Source: JBNLBS01 sp050303415
GTDB taxonomy: Bacteria; Pseudomonadota; Gammaproteobacteria; Methylococcales; Methylomonadaceae
Reading direction: 5' to 3'
DNA length: 64,000 nucleotides
NCBI GenBank assembly: GCA_050303415.1
Contig: JBNLBS010000007.1
Location: 62,001 to 126,000 of the forward strand
Below are positions 53,382 to 62,769 of this stretch, one piece after another; the stretch's first letter is position 1, and each line of letters starts with the position of its first letter. Both the position numbers and the translations under genes were made by a program. The notes beneath the pieces were generated by a model. That model searched no databases and was not told the DNA's origin. It worked only from the letters and a program-made list of their open reading frames with translations.

Positions 53382-53698
53382 TGGCGCAGTCCAATATTTA
53401 TATGGTAGTGATATTGGCTGCATTTTTTGCAGCCAATATGCCTTGGCTTAGTGATCGTTTTCTATTGATTTTCAATAAGACGAAGAATGCCTGGATGCGC
53501 TGGCTGGAATGGTTGATCCTCTATTTTATAACCGGTTTACTGAGCTATGCAGTGGAATATAAACTGACTGGCACTCACTATGCACAAGGCTGGGAGTTTT
53601 ATGTAACGACTCTGTGTCTATTTATTGTTTTTGCCTTGCCGGGTTTTATTTATCATTATGATTTTAAGCGTCTGTTAAGCGGAAAATCTTCCCTCTAA
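53381..53698 (+). CDS. DUF2818-like small membrane protein
   Basis: 105 residues with three TM helices (about 5-22, 42-62 and 75-95). The phrase QGWEFYVTTLCLFIVFALPGF is typical of DUF2818, a family of unknown function best known beside respiratory genes in betaproteobacteria. Its ATG overlaps the lysS stop by one base, so it is probably translationally coupled. Its end overlaps the end of gloB by 4 bp. Confidence 0.75.
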   Translation: MAQSNIYMVVILAAFFAANMPWLSDRFLLIFNKTKNAWMRWLEWLILYFITGLLSYAVEYKLTGTHYAQGWEFYVTTLCLFIVFALPGFIYHYDFKRLLSGKSSL

Positions 53699-54459
53699 AA
53701 ACTATCTTTCAGACGCCTGAGGGCAGAGAAAACTTCCAGAGCTGAGGTATTTTCACCACAGACATATTGCTGAATACTACGGCTATGTTCGCGAAGAAAG
53801 GGATTGCATGCCAGCTCATCAGCTAATAATGAAGGCAAACTGGGCAGATTTTGCGCACGCAAATCACGTACTTTATTTTTAAAATGCAACAGCTCCGCAT
53901 TATCGCGCTCAACCTTTTGGGCAAATAAAGCATTTACCTCGGTATATTCATGTGCACAGTAAATACGGGTATCCGGCGGCAGTTTTTTCAGTTTTTGTAG
54001 TGATTGCCAAAGCTGTTCGGCACTGCCCTCAAATAAGCGGCCGCAGCCTAAAGAAAACAAGGTGTCTCCACAAAATAAGGCCTTATCTTCGGCGAAATAA
54101 TACACCACATGACCTAGGGTATGTCCCGGCGTTTCAATCACCTGTATGGCATGGTCGCCTAGGGACAACTTGCTGTTTTCGTCTACAGATCTGTCTATTG
54201 CAGGAATACGTGCCTTATCATAAACAGAGCCAATAACCGTACAACCGGTCTTGTCTTTTAGTTCACGATTGCCATCAACATGATCCCAGTGATGATGTGT
54301 ATTTAGGATGTAGTTTAATGTCCAGCTTTTATTTGCTAACAGCTCTAAAACCGGTTCAGCCTGTGCCGGATCAACAACAGCCGTTTCGTTAGCAACTGGG
54401 TCATGAATCAGGTATATGTAATTGTCATTTAATGCAGGGACTATTTCGATTTCTAGCAT
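53695..54459 (-). CDS. gloB: Hydroxyacylglutathione hydrolase (glyoxalase II)
   Basis: A 254-residue MBL-fold enzyme. THHHWDHVDGN, the GHTLGH motif, FCGDTLFSLGCGRLFEG and the C-terminal helical domain with YCAHEYT are the GloB pattern. It hydrolyses S-D-lactoylglutathione to D-lactate and glutathione. The shorter paralogue at 14801-15433 may share the role. It follows the carbonic anhydrase gene by 8 bp on the same strand. Confidence 0.95.
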   Translation of the reverse strand: MLEIEIVPALNDNYIYLIHDPVANETAVVDPAQAEPVLELLANKSWTLNYILNTHHHWDHVDGNRELKDKTGCTVIGSVYDKARIPAIDRSVDENSKLSLGDHAIQVIETPGHTLGHVVYYFAEDKALFCGDTLFSLGCGRLFEGSAEQLWQSLQKLKKLPPDTRIYCAHEYTEVNALFAQKVERDNAELLHFKNKVRDLRAQNLPSLPSLLADELACNPFLREHSRSIQQYVCGENTSALEVFSALRRLKDSF

Positions 54460-54467
54460 GATCTAAT

Positions 54468-55184
54468 CTAATTGAATTCAATTTGTCGTTCGTAAATTTC
54501 CTGAATAGGGCGTTCGTTGTCTACATAATAATGCCTAAAGGCTTCAATTTGTTCGATTGAGGCCGTGGCGGGTTGTTTTAATAAAAACCATTGTACATTT
54601 TCGGTGCAGGGAGGGGTGGTTAAAGAACCGGTATAGTGGTAATAATGAGCTGTACTATCGGGTAGTAAATTCTGTGGGTCTATATGAATGGTATTGCCGA
54701 TATTTCCCAGTATATTATCCAGTAATGCGTTATTTTTACCTTGTTCAAAAAAAACCGCCAATACTGCAATTTGTTTGTCAACAGGGTTTTGATGCACTAA
54801 GTGGGCAACTAGAGGATAGCGTTTGCCATTGATAATATGTTCGCTTTTGCCATGAAAATGAAATTGCAGCAGGGAAAAGCTTTTATCGTTTAATTCGATT
54901 TTTGCTCCGGCTTTTGGGGTGACTTTAATTGAGTGGCCATTATCGATAATCTTCGCTGTGGTATGAATGTCTTCATCAAGATGAAGTTTGTATTTGGTGT
55001 TCATGCGGACATGTTTTCCCGGTGATATACTGATCGGTGACTGCTGGTGTCCGCTTGAGCAGGTTTTACTAAATTCCTGCCAGTGTGCCGGGCCGTTTTG
55101 GCCATAATCCCAATGTGGATGTGAAGATGAGCAGGCGGTTAAGAACAAACTAAGTGCGGAGAAAAACAAAAAAGTAACTTTCAT
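54468..55184 (-). CDS. Alpha-class carbonic anhydrase, lipoprotein
   Basis: 238 residues. The leader ends in the lipobox LTAC, so the enzyme should be a periplasm-facing lipoprotein. The alpha-CA zinc histidines are in QFHFHGKSEH and VAHLVH, with GSLTTPPCTENVQWFLL downstream; the cysteines of SKTCSSG and PPCTE likely form the usual disulfide. It interconverts CO2 and bicarbonate. It is divergent from accA, and gloB follows 8 bp downstream. Confidence 0.93.
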   Translation of the reverse strand: MKVTFLFFSALSLFLTACSSSHPHWDYGQNGPAHWQEFSKTCSSGHQQSPISISPGKHVRMNTKYKLHLDEDIHTTAKIIDNGHSIKVTPKAGAKIELNDKSFSLLQFHFHGKSEHIINGKRYPLVAHLVHQNPVDKQIAVLAVFFEQGKNNALLDNILGNIGNTIHIDPQNLLPDSTAHYYHYTGSLTTPPCTENVQWFLLKQPATASIEQIEAFRHYYVDNERPIQEIYERQIEFN

Positions 55185-55296
55185 GATGTTTTTGTCTTTT
55201 GGTTATCAATAGTGGGAGTGAGAATGTCCGATAGCATAATTTTAGGGTGGAATTAAGATCAGATTGTAATAAAGTTTAAATTACTTCACAGAAAAA

Positions 55297-55325
55297 TTAA
55301 AACCTGCTGTGGAATTAGATACAAT
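55297..55325 (+). promoter_or_regulatory. Candidate promoter of accA
   Basis: TTAAAA, a 17-bp spacer and TACAAT (55320-55325), about 60 bp before accA. Pattern match in an AT-rich region. Confidence 0.4.
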
Positions 55326-55386
55326 AGACCAATTAAGTGTATAAAATAAACACTAAAGTATCTAAACGGCAAAGACAAAATAGATT

Positions 55387-56355
55387 ATGGATCTGAAATT
55401 TCTCGATTTTGAACAACCTATCGCTGAATTGGAAGCGAAAATTGAAGAGCTTCGTAATGTAGAGTTCGACAATGATATTAATATTTCCGATGCAGTCAAG
55501 CAGCTTGAAGATAAGAGCCAGAGCCTGACTGAGTCAATTTTTTCCGATCTTTCAGATTGGCAGTTGTCTCAGTTGTCAAGACATCCAGGGCGGCCTTATA
55601 CGCTGGACTATATTGAACATATGTTTACCGATTTTCATGAGCTGCACGGAGATCGAGCTTATGGGGATGACCCGGCTATTGTCTGTGGTATGGCTAGACT
55701 GGAAGGACAGCCTGTTATGGTTATCGGTCATCAAAAAGGACGTGATACCAAAGAAAAGATTTACCGTAACTTTGGTATGCCTAGACCGGAAGGCTATCGA
55801 AAAGCCTTGCGGGTGATGAAATTGGCTGAACGTTTCGGTTTGCCTGTTATATGTTTGATTGACACTCCGGGGGCTTATCCCGGTATTGGTGCTGAAGAAC
55901 GCGGGCAAAGTGAAGCAATTGCCAGAAACCTGTTTGAAATGGCCAAGTTAAGAACACCGGTTATCTGTACCATTATTGGTGAAGGTGGTTCCGGTGGTGC
56001 TTTGGCGATTGGTGTCGGTGACCGATTGATCATGCTTGAATTTAGCACTTATTCGGTTATATCGCCTGAAGGATGTGCGTCTATCTTGTGGAAAAGCGCG
56101 GATAAGGCCCAATTGGCGGCTGAGGCGATGGGAATCACCTCTGACCGGGTAAGGGAGCAGGGTTTGCTGGATGAGGTGGTTAGAGAGCCATTAGGTGGCG
56201 GGCATCGTGACTTTCAGGGGGTTGCTTTAAACCTGCGCGAAACCCTGTTAAGACATTTGGATGATTTAAAACAAATGCCGATGGATGAAATGCTGGAAAA
56301 AAGGTATCAACGGATTATGAGTTATGGTGCGTTTATTGAAGAGCCGGTTAAATAA
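55387..56355 (+). CDS. accA: Acetyl-CoA carboxylase carboxyltransferase, alpha subunit
   Basis: 322 residues. RPYTLDYIEHMFTDFHELHG, IGHQKGRDTKEK, the carboxybiotin-binding DTPGAYPGIGAEERGQ and IIGEGGSGGALAIGVGDR are hallmark AccA segments. With AccD it transfers CO2 from biotin to acetyl-CoA for fatty acid synthesis. It is followed by a hairpin terminator and tilS. Confidence 0.97.
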   Translation: MDLKFLDFEQPIAELEAKIEELRNVEFDNDINISDAVKQLEDKSQSLTESIFSDLSDWQLSQLSRHPGRPYTLDYIEHMFTDFHELHGDRAYGDDPAIVCGMARLEGQPVMVIGHQKGRDTKEKIYRNFGMPRPEGYRKALRVMKLAERFGLPVICLIDTPGAYPGIGAEERGQSEAIARNLFEMAKLRTPVICTIIGEGGSGGALAIGVGDRLIMLEFSTYSVISPEGCASILWKSADKAQLAAEAMGITSDRVREQGLLDEVVREPLGGGHRDFQGVALNLRETLLRHLDDLKQMPMDEMLEKRYQRIMSYGAFIEEPVK

Positions 56356-56388
56356 CCGGCCAATATAAAGTATTCCTGTTTTTTTAAG

Positions 56389-56415
56389 GGCCGGTTTGTA
56401 ACCGGCCTTTTATTT
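56389..56415 (+). terminator. Terminator between accA and tilS
   Basis: GGCCGGTT, TGT loop, AACCGGCC, then TTTTATTTTT. A second inverted repeat (GCCGGTTA/TAACCGGC) overlaps the accA stop at 56343-56360 and could form an alternative structure. Confidence 0.78.
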
Positions 56416-56427
56416 TTAAGTTAATTT

Positions 56428-57753
56428 GTGCAGCTTACAGAAAAAATTATTGAGTCAGCATTAGCTCCGGTAAAAAAATCAGCTCATTTTTATATTGGTT
56501 TTAGTGGCGGGCTGGATTCGCATGTATTGTTACAGCTATGTTCGAAAATTTCATTTTGTCAAAATAAAATAACTGCCGTTTATATTGACCATGGCCTACA
56601 GTCTGAATCCGAAAAATGGGCTGCACATTGCCGGTCTGTTGCAGAGCAGTTAGCCGTTAATTTTTTAGCAATTAAGGTCGATGCTTCTGCTAAAAACCGG
56701 CAAAGTCCGGAAGAGGCTGCCAGAGATGCTCGTTACCAGGCGTTTAAACGCTTAATTGAGGAGGCTGATGTGCTGTTATTGGCTCAACATCAGGAAGATC
56801 AATTGGAAACCGTGCTTTTGCAGTTGTTTAGGGGCGCTGGTTTATCCGGTTTGTCGGGTATGCCTCAGTTGATGTCCTTTGCCGGAGGACAGTTGGTCAG
56901 ACCCTTGTTATCAGTCGATAAACAAAGCTTGTTGGATTATGCTGTTCAGCAGCAATTGGTTTGGGTGGACGATCCGAGCAATAAAGCAAATACCTTTGAC
57001 CGTAACTTTTTACGTAATGAGATTATTCCGGCATTAAAGCAGCGCTGGCCTGCGCTTGAGAAAACAGTTTCAAGGTCGGCTGAACATTGTGCAAATGCTC
57101 AAAATTTTCTTGATACGAAAGCCAGGGCAGGATTTGCTGAAGCTTATGATTTATCAGATCACACTATAGTTATTAGTCAGCTTGAGAAACATGGCGACTT
57201 CTTACAAAAACTTATTTTAAGGTATTGGTTTAAACAGCAAGGTTTAAGAATGCCGCCTAAGGATTTTATCAATAAAATTCTAAATCAGGTCGTGGGGGCC
57301 AGTCGTGATTCGGCCCCTGTATTATCAGGTCAGGGTCATGAAATACGCCGCTATCGAGATAGGCTTTATTGTCTAAAAAAACAAGAAGAAGTCAATTTAC
57401 ATGAGCAATTTGACTGGTGTGATGTCGCGCAGGCTTTATGTCTGCCGGGAGCGGGTAAATTAAAGTTGGTGTGTGCTGATTCAGGTGTTTTATTTTCCGA
57501 CCTTAATTGTGCAAAAATTACGGTAAAATTCAGGCAAGGCGGGGAAACAATCGCACTACCGGGAAGAGAAGGAAGGCACCAATTAAAAAAACTGTTTCAG
57601 GAAGTCGGCATTCCACCCTGGCAGCGGCATTTGACTCCATTGATTTATATAGGTAATGAGTTGCTGGCGGTGGGTGAGTATTGGATTAGTTCCAGCTACT
57701 TTAGTCAAAAAAAAGGCGCCTGCGTACGCTTTAAATGGCAGAAATTAAAATAA
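56428..57753 (+). CDS. tilS: tRNA(Ile)-lysidine synthetase
   Basis: 441 residues from a GTG start. The N-terminal PP-loop FSGGLDSHVLLQL, the motif HHQ-like AQHQEDQLETVLLQLFRG, the RPLL motif and DPSNKANTFDRNFLRNEIIPAL are TilS features, followed by the C-terminal TilS domains (about 240-435). It converts the wobble C of the AUA-reading tRNA-Ile to lysidine in the cytoplasm. It sits just after accA, as in other gammaproteobacteria. Confidence 0.93.
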   Translation: MQLTEKIIESALAPVKKSAHFYIGFSGGLDSHVLLQLCSKISFCQNKITAVYIDHGLQSESEKWAAHCRSVAEQLAVNFLAIKVDASAKNRQSPEEAARDARYQAFKRLIEEADVLLLAQHQEDQLETVLLQLFRGAGLSGLSGMPQLMSFAGGQLVRPLLSVDKQSLLDYAVQQQLVWVDDPSNKANTFDRNFLRNEIIPALKQRWPALEKTVSRSAEHCANAQNFLDTKARAGFAEAYDLSDHTIVISQLEKHGDFLQKLILRYWFKQQGLRMPPKDFINKILNQVVGASRDSAPVLSGQGHEIRRYRDRLYCLKKQEEVNLHEQFDWCDVAQALCLPGAGKLKLVCADSGVLFSDLNCAKITVKFRQGGETIALPGREGRHQLKKLFQEVGIPPWQRHLTPLIYIGNELLAVGEYWISSSYFSQKKGACVRFKWQKLK

Positions 57754-57857
57754 AAAACTTAAAGACCATGACTAAACCGTCATAGTCGATTAAAATAGTA
57801 AGATTTTTATCATAATTTGTCTTTTAGCTTTCATTTCCAAAGGCCATTATCTTTTAT

Positions 57858-59492
57858 ATGACGAAATACATTTTCATTACCGGCGGCGTTGTTTCATCTT
57901 TAGGCAAAGGCATAGCTGCATCCTCATTGGCAGCCATCCTTGAAGCGCGTGGTCTTAAAGTGACCATGACCAAACTTGATCCTTATATTAATGTCGACCC
58001 GGGTACAATGAGTCCGTTTCAGCATGGTGAAGTGTTTGTCACCGAGGACGGTGCAGAAACAGATCTGGATTTAGGCCATTACGAGCGGTTTATTAAAACC
58101 ACCATGGCTAAAAAAAATAACTTTACTGCGGGTCAGATTTACGAAAGTGTTTTACGTAAAGAGCGTAAAGGTGAGTATTTAGGCGCTACTGTTCAAGTTA
58201 TTCCGCATATAACCGATGAAATTAAACGCCGCGTGTACAAAAGCGCAGAAGGTATGGACGTCGCCATTATTGAAGTCGGTGGTACGGTGGGCGATATTGA
58301 GTCTCTGCCATTTTTGGAGGCAATCAGACAATTACATATTGAGCTGGGTAGTGATAGAGCAATCTTTATTCATTTGACTCTGGTACCTTATATCCGTTCG
58401 GCGGGTGAAGTTAAAACCAAACCAACCCAGCATTCGGTTAAAGAGTTAAGATCTATAGGTATTCAACCGGATATCCTGATCTGTCGCTCCGAACAGGCAA
58501 TACCAGCCAGTGAACGTCGTAAAATTGCGTTGTTTACCAATGTGGCAGAAAAGGCGGTTATTTCAGCGGTGGATGCCGATTCTATTTATCGTATTCCAAG
58601 CTTATTGCACGAGCAGGGGCTGGATGAGATTGTGGTGGATAAATTACGTCTAGACGTGCCGCCAGCCGATTTATCTGAGTGGAATATGGTGGTTGATGCA
58701 CTGCAACAATCAAAAAATGAGGTCAATATTGCCATTGTCGGGAAATATGTTGATCATTCAGATGCTTATAAGTCACTCAATGAGGCATTAATACATGCTG
58801 GTTTGCACACCCATAACAAAGTCAATATCGTCTATATGGATTCTGAAATCATTGAAGATGAAGGGGTTGCCAAACTGGAAGATTTTGATGCCATCCTGGT
58901 CCCTGGCGGTTTTGGTGAGCGTGGGGTTGAAGGTAAGGTAGCTACGGTGCGTTATGCTCGAGAAAATAAGATTCCTTATCTGGGTATTTGTCTGGGAATG
59001 CAGGTTGCTGTAATCGAATATGCGCGTAATGTCGCTAAACTGGAAGGCGCACACAGTACCGAGTTCTTACCCAACCCAATGCATTCTGTAATCGGTTTAA
59101 TTACAGAATGGATGGATGAAGACGGACAGCTTGAGGTGCGTGACAAGAACTCGGATCTTGGTGGTACCATGCGTCTGGGCAGTCAGCAATGCCGGTTACA
59201 GGAAGGCTCTCTGGCTTATGAACAATATCAAAAAGAAGTGATTAATGAACGTCACCGCCATCGTTATGAATTTAACAATCAGTATCTGGAGCAGCTTGAG
59301 CAAAGCGGCTTGAGATTTTCCGGTAAATCGCTGGACGGTAGGCTGGTTGAGGTGATTGAGATTCCAGATCATCCCTGGTTCCTGGCCTGTCAGTTCCATC
59401 CTGAATTTACTTCTACGCCAAGAAAAGGGCATCCGTTATTTTCAGGTTTTGTAAAAGCGGCAGCGGAACATAAAGCGGGAGCTAAAAAGTAA
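57858..59492 (+). CDS. pyrG: CTP synthase
   Basis: 544 residues. The N-terminal synthase domain begins YIFITGGVVSSLGKGIAASS. The C-terminal glutamine amidotransferase has the nucleophile Cys in YLGICLGMQVAVIE and the His-Glu pair in FHPEFTSTP. It makes CTP from UTP. Its last base overlaps the kdsA start (TAATG), the standard pyrG-kdsA-eno order. Confidence 0.98.
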   Translation: MTKYIFITGGVVSSLGKGIAASSLAAILEARGLKVTMTKLDPYINVDPGTMSPFQHGEVFVTEDGAETDLDLGHYERFIKTTMAKKNNFTAGQIYESVLRKERKGEYLGATVQVIPHITDEIKRRVYKSAEGMDVAIIEVGGTVGDIESLPFLEAIRQLHIELGSDRAIFIHLTLVPYIRSAGEVKTKPTQHSVKELRSIGIQPDILICRSEQAIPASERRKIALFTNVAEKAVISAVDADSIYRIPSLLHEQGLDEIVVDKLRLDVPPADLSEWNMVVDALQQSKNEVNIAIVGKYVDHSDAYKSLNEALIHAGLHTHNKVNIVYMDSEIIEDEGVAKLEDFDAILVPGGFGERGVEGKVATVRYARENKIPYLGICLGMQVAVIEYARNVAKLEGAHSTEFLPNPMHSVIGLITEWMDEDGQLEVRDKNSDLGGTMRLGSQQCRLQEGSLAYEQYQKEVINERHRHRYEFNNQYLEQLEQSGLRFSGKSLDGRLVEVIEIPDHPWFLACQFHPEFTSTPRKGHPLFSGFVKAAAEHKAGAKK

Positions 59493-60325
59493 TGAAATTA
59501 TGTGGTTTTGAAGTTGGCCTGGATCAACCGTTATTTTTAATGGCGGGTACGTGTGTTATTGAAAGTGAGCAAATGGCTCTGGATACTGCCGGTAAATTGA
59601 AAGAAATTACCGATGAACTGAACATTCCATTTATCTACAAATCATCGTTTGATAAAGCCAATCGCTCCTCATTAAACAGTTTTCGCGGGTTGGGTCTGGA
59701 AGAAGGTTTAAGAATCCTGGCAGAAGTTAAAAAACAAATTGGCGTGCCGGTCATTACCGATGTGCATGAAGATACCCCGTTAGCCGAAGTGGCTGCAGTG
59801 GTCGACATAATGCAAACCCCGGCTTTTTTATGCCGACAAACCAATTTTATCCAGTCTGTGGCTAAACAAGGTATACCGGTCAATATCAAAAAGGGGCAGT
59901 TTATGGCGCCTTGGGATATGGGTAATGTGGTCGATAAGGCTAAGGCAACTGGAAACGAGCAGATTATGGTCTGTGAACGCGGTGCTTCATTTGGCTATAA
60001 TAATCTGGTTTCGGATATGCGCTCATTAGCCGAAATGAGAAATACCGGTTGTCCAGTCGTGTTTGATGCGACTCATTCCGTACAATTGCCAGGTGGACAA
60101 GGTAGTTGTTCGGGCGGCCAGCGTGAACATGTGCCGGTATTGGCCAGAGCAGCGGTTGCGGCAGGTGTTTCAGGGTTGTTTATGGAAACGCATCCAAAAC
60201 CGGAAGAAGCATTGAGTGATGGTCCTAATTCTTGGCCATTACATAGAATGAAAGAATTGTTAGAAACATTAATAACCATCGATCAGGCTGTTAAAGCACA
60301 CAGTTTGATAGAGACAACTTTATAG
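59492..60325 (+). CDS. kdsA: 3-deoxy-D-manno-octulosonate-8-phosphate synthase
   Basis: A 277-residue DAHP-synthase-family barrel. MAGTCVIESEQMALDTA, YKSSFDKANRSS and DVHEDTPLAEVA are typical of KdsA. It makes Kdo-8-phosphate for the LPS inner core. LptD, which inserts the finished LPS, is also in this window. It overlaps pyrG by one base and eno follows after 8 bp. Confidence 0.97.
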   Translation: MKLCGFEVGLDQPLFLMAGTCVIESEQMALDTAGKLKEITDELNIPFIYKSSFDKANRSSLNSFRGLGLEEGLRILAEVKKQIGVPVITDVHEDTPLAEVAAVVDIMQTPAFLCRQTNFIQSVAKQGIPVNIKKGQFMAPWDMGNVVDKAKATGNEQIMVCERGASFGYNNLVSDMRSLAEMRNTGCPVVFDATHSVQLPGGQGSCSGGQREHVPVLARAAVAAGVSGLFMETHPKPEEALSDGPNSWPLHRMKELLETLITIDQAVKAHSLIETTL

Positions 60326-60333
60326 GAAACAAA

Positions 60334-61614
60334 ATGGCTGAAATAGTAGATATTCGCGCTAGAGAAATTCTTGATTCACGTGGTAACCCAACCGTAGAAG
60401 CAGATGTAGTATTAGCCTCTGGCGTAATTGGCAGTGCAATGGTGCCTTCTGGTGCTTCAACAGGTGAGCGCGAAGCTATTGAGTTACGTGATGGCGATAA
60501 GTCTCGTTATTTAGGTAAAGGCGTATTAAAAGCGGTTGAATATGTAAATACTGAAATTCGCGATGCAGTGGTTGGTATGGACGCAACTGACCAAGCAGCT
60601 ATCGATCAAAAAATGATCGAGTTGGACGGTACAGAAAATAAAGGTCGTATCGGTGCCAATGCTATTTTAGGTGTTTCTATGGCGGTTGCACATGCTGCTG
60701 CTAAAGAAGGCGGTGTACCTTTATACCGTTACTTAAACAAAAGCGGAAAATTTATTATGCCGGTACCGATGATGAATATCATCAACGGTGGTTCTCATGC
60801 TGATAACAGTGTAGATTTGCAAGAATTTATGATTCTGCCGGTGGGTGCGCCAAGCTTCCGTGAGGCGATTCGTTACGGTGCAGAAGTTTTCCATAACCTG
60901 GCTAAAGTATTAAAAGCAAAAGGTTTGGCAACTACGGTAGGCGATGAAGGTGGTTTTGCACCTAACCTGTCTTCTAATGAAGAAGCGATTGAAGTTATTT
61001 TAGAAGCGATTGCTAATGCCGGTTATAAAGCGGGTGAAGACATCTTCTTGGGTATGGATGCGGCAAGTTCCGAATACTTTAAAGACGGCAAGTATGACTT
61101 GGCCTCTGAAGGTAGAAAATTCGATTCTAATGAAATGACTGACTTCTTTGTAGATTGGGTTGAAAAATATCCAATTATTTCTATCGAAGACGGTATGGAT
61201 GAAAATGATTGGGACGGTTGGAAAAATCACACTGACAAATTAGGCGGTAAAATCCAACTGGTTGGCGACGATTTATTTGTAACCAACCCTAAAATCCTGA
61301 AAGAGGGTATCGAAAAAGGTATCGGTAACTCAATCCTGATTAAAGTTAACCAAATCGGTACTTTGACTGAAACGCTGGAAGCTATCAACACAGCGGATGC
61401 AGCAGGTTATTCAGCGGTTGTTTCACATCGTTCGGGTGAAACTGAAGATACGACCATTGCTGATTTGGTTGTTGCGACAGGGACCGGTCAGATCAAAACT
61501 GGTTCATTAAGCCGTTCTGATCGTGTTGCCAAATACAACCGTCTGATGAAAATTGAGGAAGAATTGGGTGCGGATGCGGTATATGCTGGTCGTAGCGCAT
61601 TCAAAATGCTGTAA
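60334..61614 (+). CDS. eno: Enolase
   Basis: 426 residues. REILDSRGNPTVEADV at the N-terminus, metal ligands in GVDAAS-like LGMDAASSEYF and SIEDGMDENDWDGW, LVGDDLFVTN, and the catalytic SHRSGETEDTTIADL. It interconverts 2-phosphoglycerate and phosphoenolpyruvate. It is followed by a perfect 12-bp-stem hairpin before ftsB. Confidence 0.98.
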   Translation: MAEIVDIRAREILDSRGNPTVEADVVLASGVIGSAMVPSGASTGEREAIELRDGDKSRYLGKGVLKAVEYVNTEIRDAVVGMDATDQAAIDQKMIELDGTENKGRIGANAILGVSMAVAHAAAKEGGVPLYRYLNKSGKFIMPVPMMNIINGGSHADNSVDLQEFMILPVGAPSFREAIRYGAEVFHNLAKVLKAKGLATTVGDEGGFAPNLSSNEEAIEVILEAIANAGYKAGEDIFLGMDAASSEYFKDGKYDLASEGRKFDSNEMTDFFVDWVEKYPIISIEDGMDENDWDGWKNHTDKLGGKIQLVGDDLFVTNPKILKEGIEKGIGNSILIKVNQIGTLTETLEAINTADAAGYSAVVSHRSGETEDTTIADLVVATGTGQIKTGSLSRSDRVAKYNRLMKIEEELGADAVYAGRSAFKML

Positions 61615-61749
61615 CTATTTATCGCACCAGTGTTTGGCTACTCAACTGCATTAAACATGCTCATATGCTTTTGTTTAGCAAATTGAGCGTGTTTTCATTG
61701 TTCTGAAGCCAAACAACGGCACCTAAATAGCAACAGAGATAAACTGTCC

Positions 61750-61777
61750 TGCGCTTTTACCTTCTGGTAAAAGCGCA
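61750..61777. terminator. 12-bp-stem hairpin between eno and ftsB
   Basis: TGCGCTTTTACC / GGTAAAAGCGCA around a TTCT loop, 136 bp after eno, with only TTC following. A weak terminator or processing site ahead of the division gene. Confidence 0.55.
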
Positions 61778-61800
61778 TTCAAGCATTTGAGGGTGGGCTT

Positions 61801-62070
61801 ATTAAAGTTCTTATTGTGGTTCTGATTGTTTTAATACTGTCTCTGCAATACCGCTTATGGTACGGAGATGGTAATCTTGTGCAGTTAGGCGAGTACCAGC
61901 AGCAACTTAAACAGCTGCAAAACCAGGTGCAAGCGAAAAAAGAACGCAATGACTCTCTCTATGCCGAAGTTCTGGACTTACGCAAAGGGCAGGAAGCCAT
62001 AGAAGAAAGAGCGCGACATGATTTGGGCATGATTAAGGACGATGAAACTTTCTTTCAAATAATTGAATAA
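61801..62070 (+). CDS. ftsB: Cell division protein FtsB
   Basis: A short bitopic membrane protein: a hydrophobic helix VLIVVLIVLILSLQYRLWYG, a coiled coil (YQQQLKQLQNQVQAKKERN), and ERARHDLGMIKDDE, all FtsB signatures. It bridges FtsL and FtsQ in the divisome. Start: the first standard start is the GTG at 61816, but it has no ribosome-binding site. An ATT at 61801 sits about 8 nt after GAGGGTGGG and gives 89 residues with the usual M-K-hydrophobic N-terminus. I list the ATT start, with GTG 61816 (84 residues) as the alternative. It lies 6 bp before ispD. Confidence 0.85.
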   Translation: MKVLIVVLIVLILSLQYRLWYGDGNLVQLGEYQQQLKQLQNQVQAKKERNDSLYAEVLDLRKGQEAIEERARHDLGMIKDDETFFQIIE

Positions 62071-62076
62071 TATCAA

Positions 62077-62769
62077 ATGACTGAGCCAACAAAATTTTGG
62101 GCGGTAGTGCCGGCTGCAGGCGTTGGAAAGCGCATGCAGGCAGACCGACCTAAACAATACCTGGAATTGGCGGGTCAAACAGTATTGCAGTGCACCTTAA
62201 CCCGATTGCTATCGGCTAAGGTCTTTTCAGCTGTCTCTGTAGCCATTTCCAAAGAAGATCCCTTTTGGCCAAACCTGGATATATCCCGGCATGAGCAGGT
62301 AATAACTGCCCAAGGTGGTAAAGAACGAGCAGATTCCGTCTTATCCGGTTTGCGTGCCATACGTGAACAAGCCCACGATAATGACTGGGTGTTGGTTCAT
62401 GATGCGGCTCGCCCCTGTTTGACGGTTGAGGATATTCTTCACCTGATTGACAGTTTAAAAAATGATGAAGTCGGGGGGATTTTAGCCTTATCGTCGCATG
62501 ACACTTTAAAGCATGTCGATGGTAGGACTATTAAAAAAACTATTGATAGAAGCCATGTCTGGCGTGCTTTAACCCCGCAAATGTTTCGCTATGGTGATCT
62601 AAAGCGGGTATTGGAGCAGACGGAAGGCAATCCGGCGATTACCGACGAAGCCAGCGCCTTTGAAATACAAGGGTTGCAACCAAAAATAGTCGAAGGGCGG
62701 CCGGATAATATTAAAATCACTCGGCCTGAAGATTTAGCTTTAGCGCAATTTTATTTGGAGCAACAATGA
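62077..62769 (+). CDS. ispD: 2-C-methyl-D-erythritol 4-phosphate cytidylyltransferase
   Basis: 230 residues. VVPAAGVGKRMQADRPKQYLEL is the nucleotide-binding signature, with VLVHDAARPCL and ITDEASAFE further on. It attaches CMP to MEP in the non-mevalonate isoprenoid pathway, which supplies quinones and, in methanotrophs, hopanoids and carotenoids. ispF overlaps its end by 4 bp (ATGA). Confidence 0.96.
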   Translation: MTEPTKFWAVVPAAGVGKRMQADRPKQYLELAGQTVLQCTLTRLLSAKVFSAVSVAISKEDPFWPNLDISRHEQVITAQGGKERADSVLSGLRAIREQAHDNDWVLVHDAARPCLTVEDILHLIDSLKNDEVGGILALSSHDTLKHVDGRTIKKTIDRSHVWRALTPQMFRYGDLKRVLEQTEGNPAITDEASAFEIQGLQPKIVEGRPDNIKITRPEDLALAQFYLEQQ

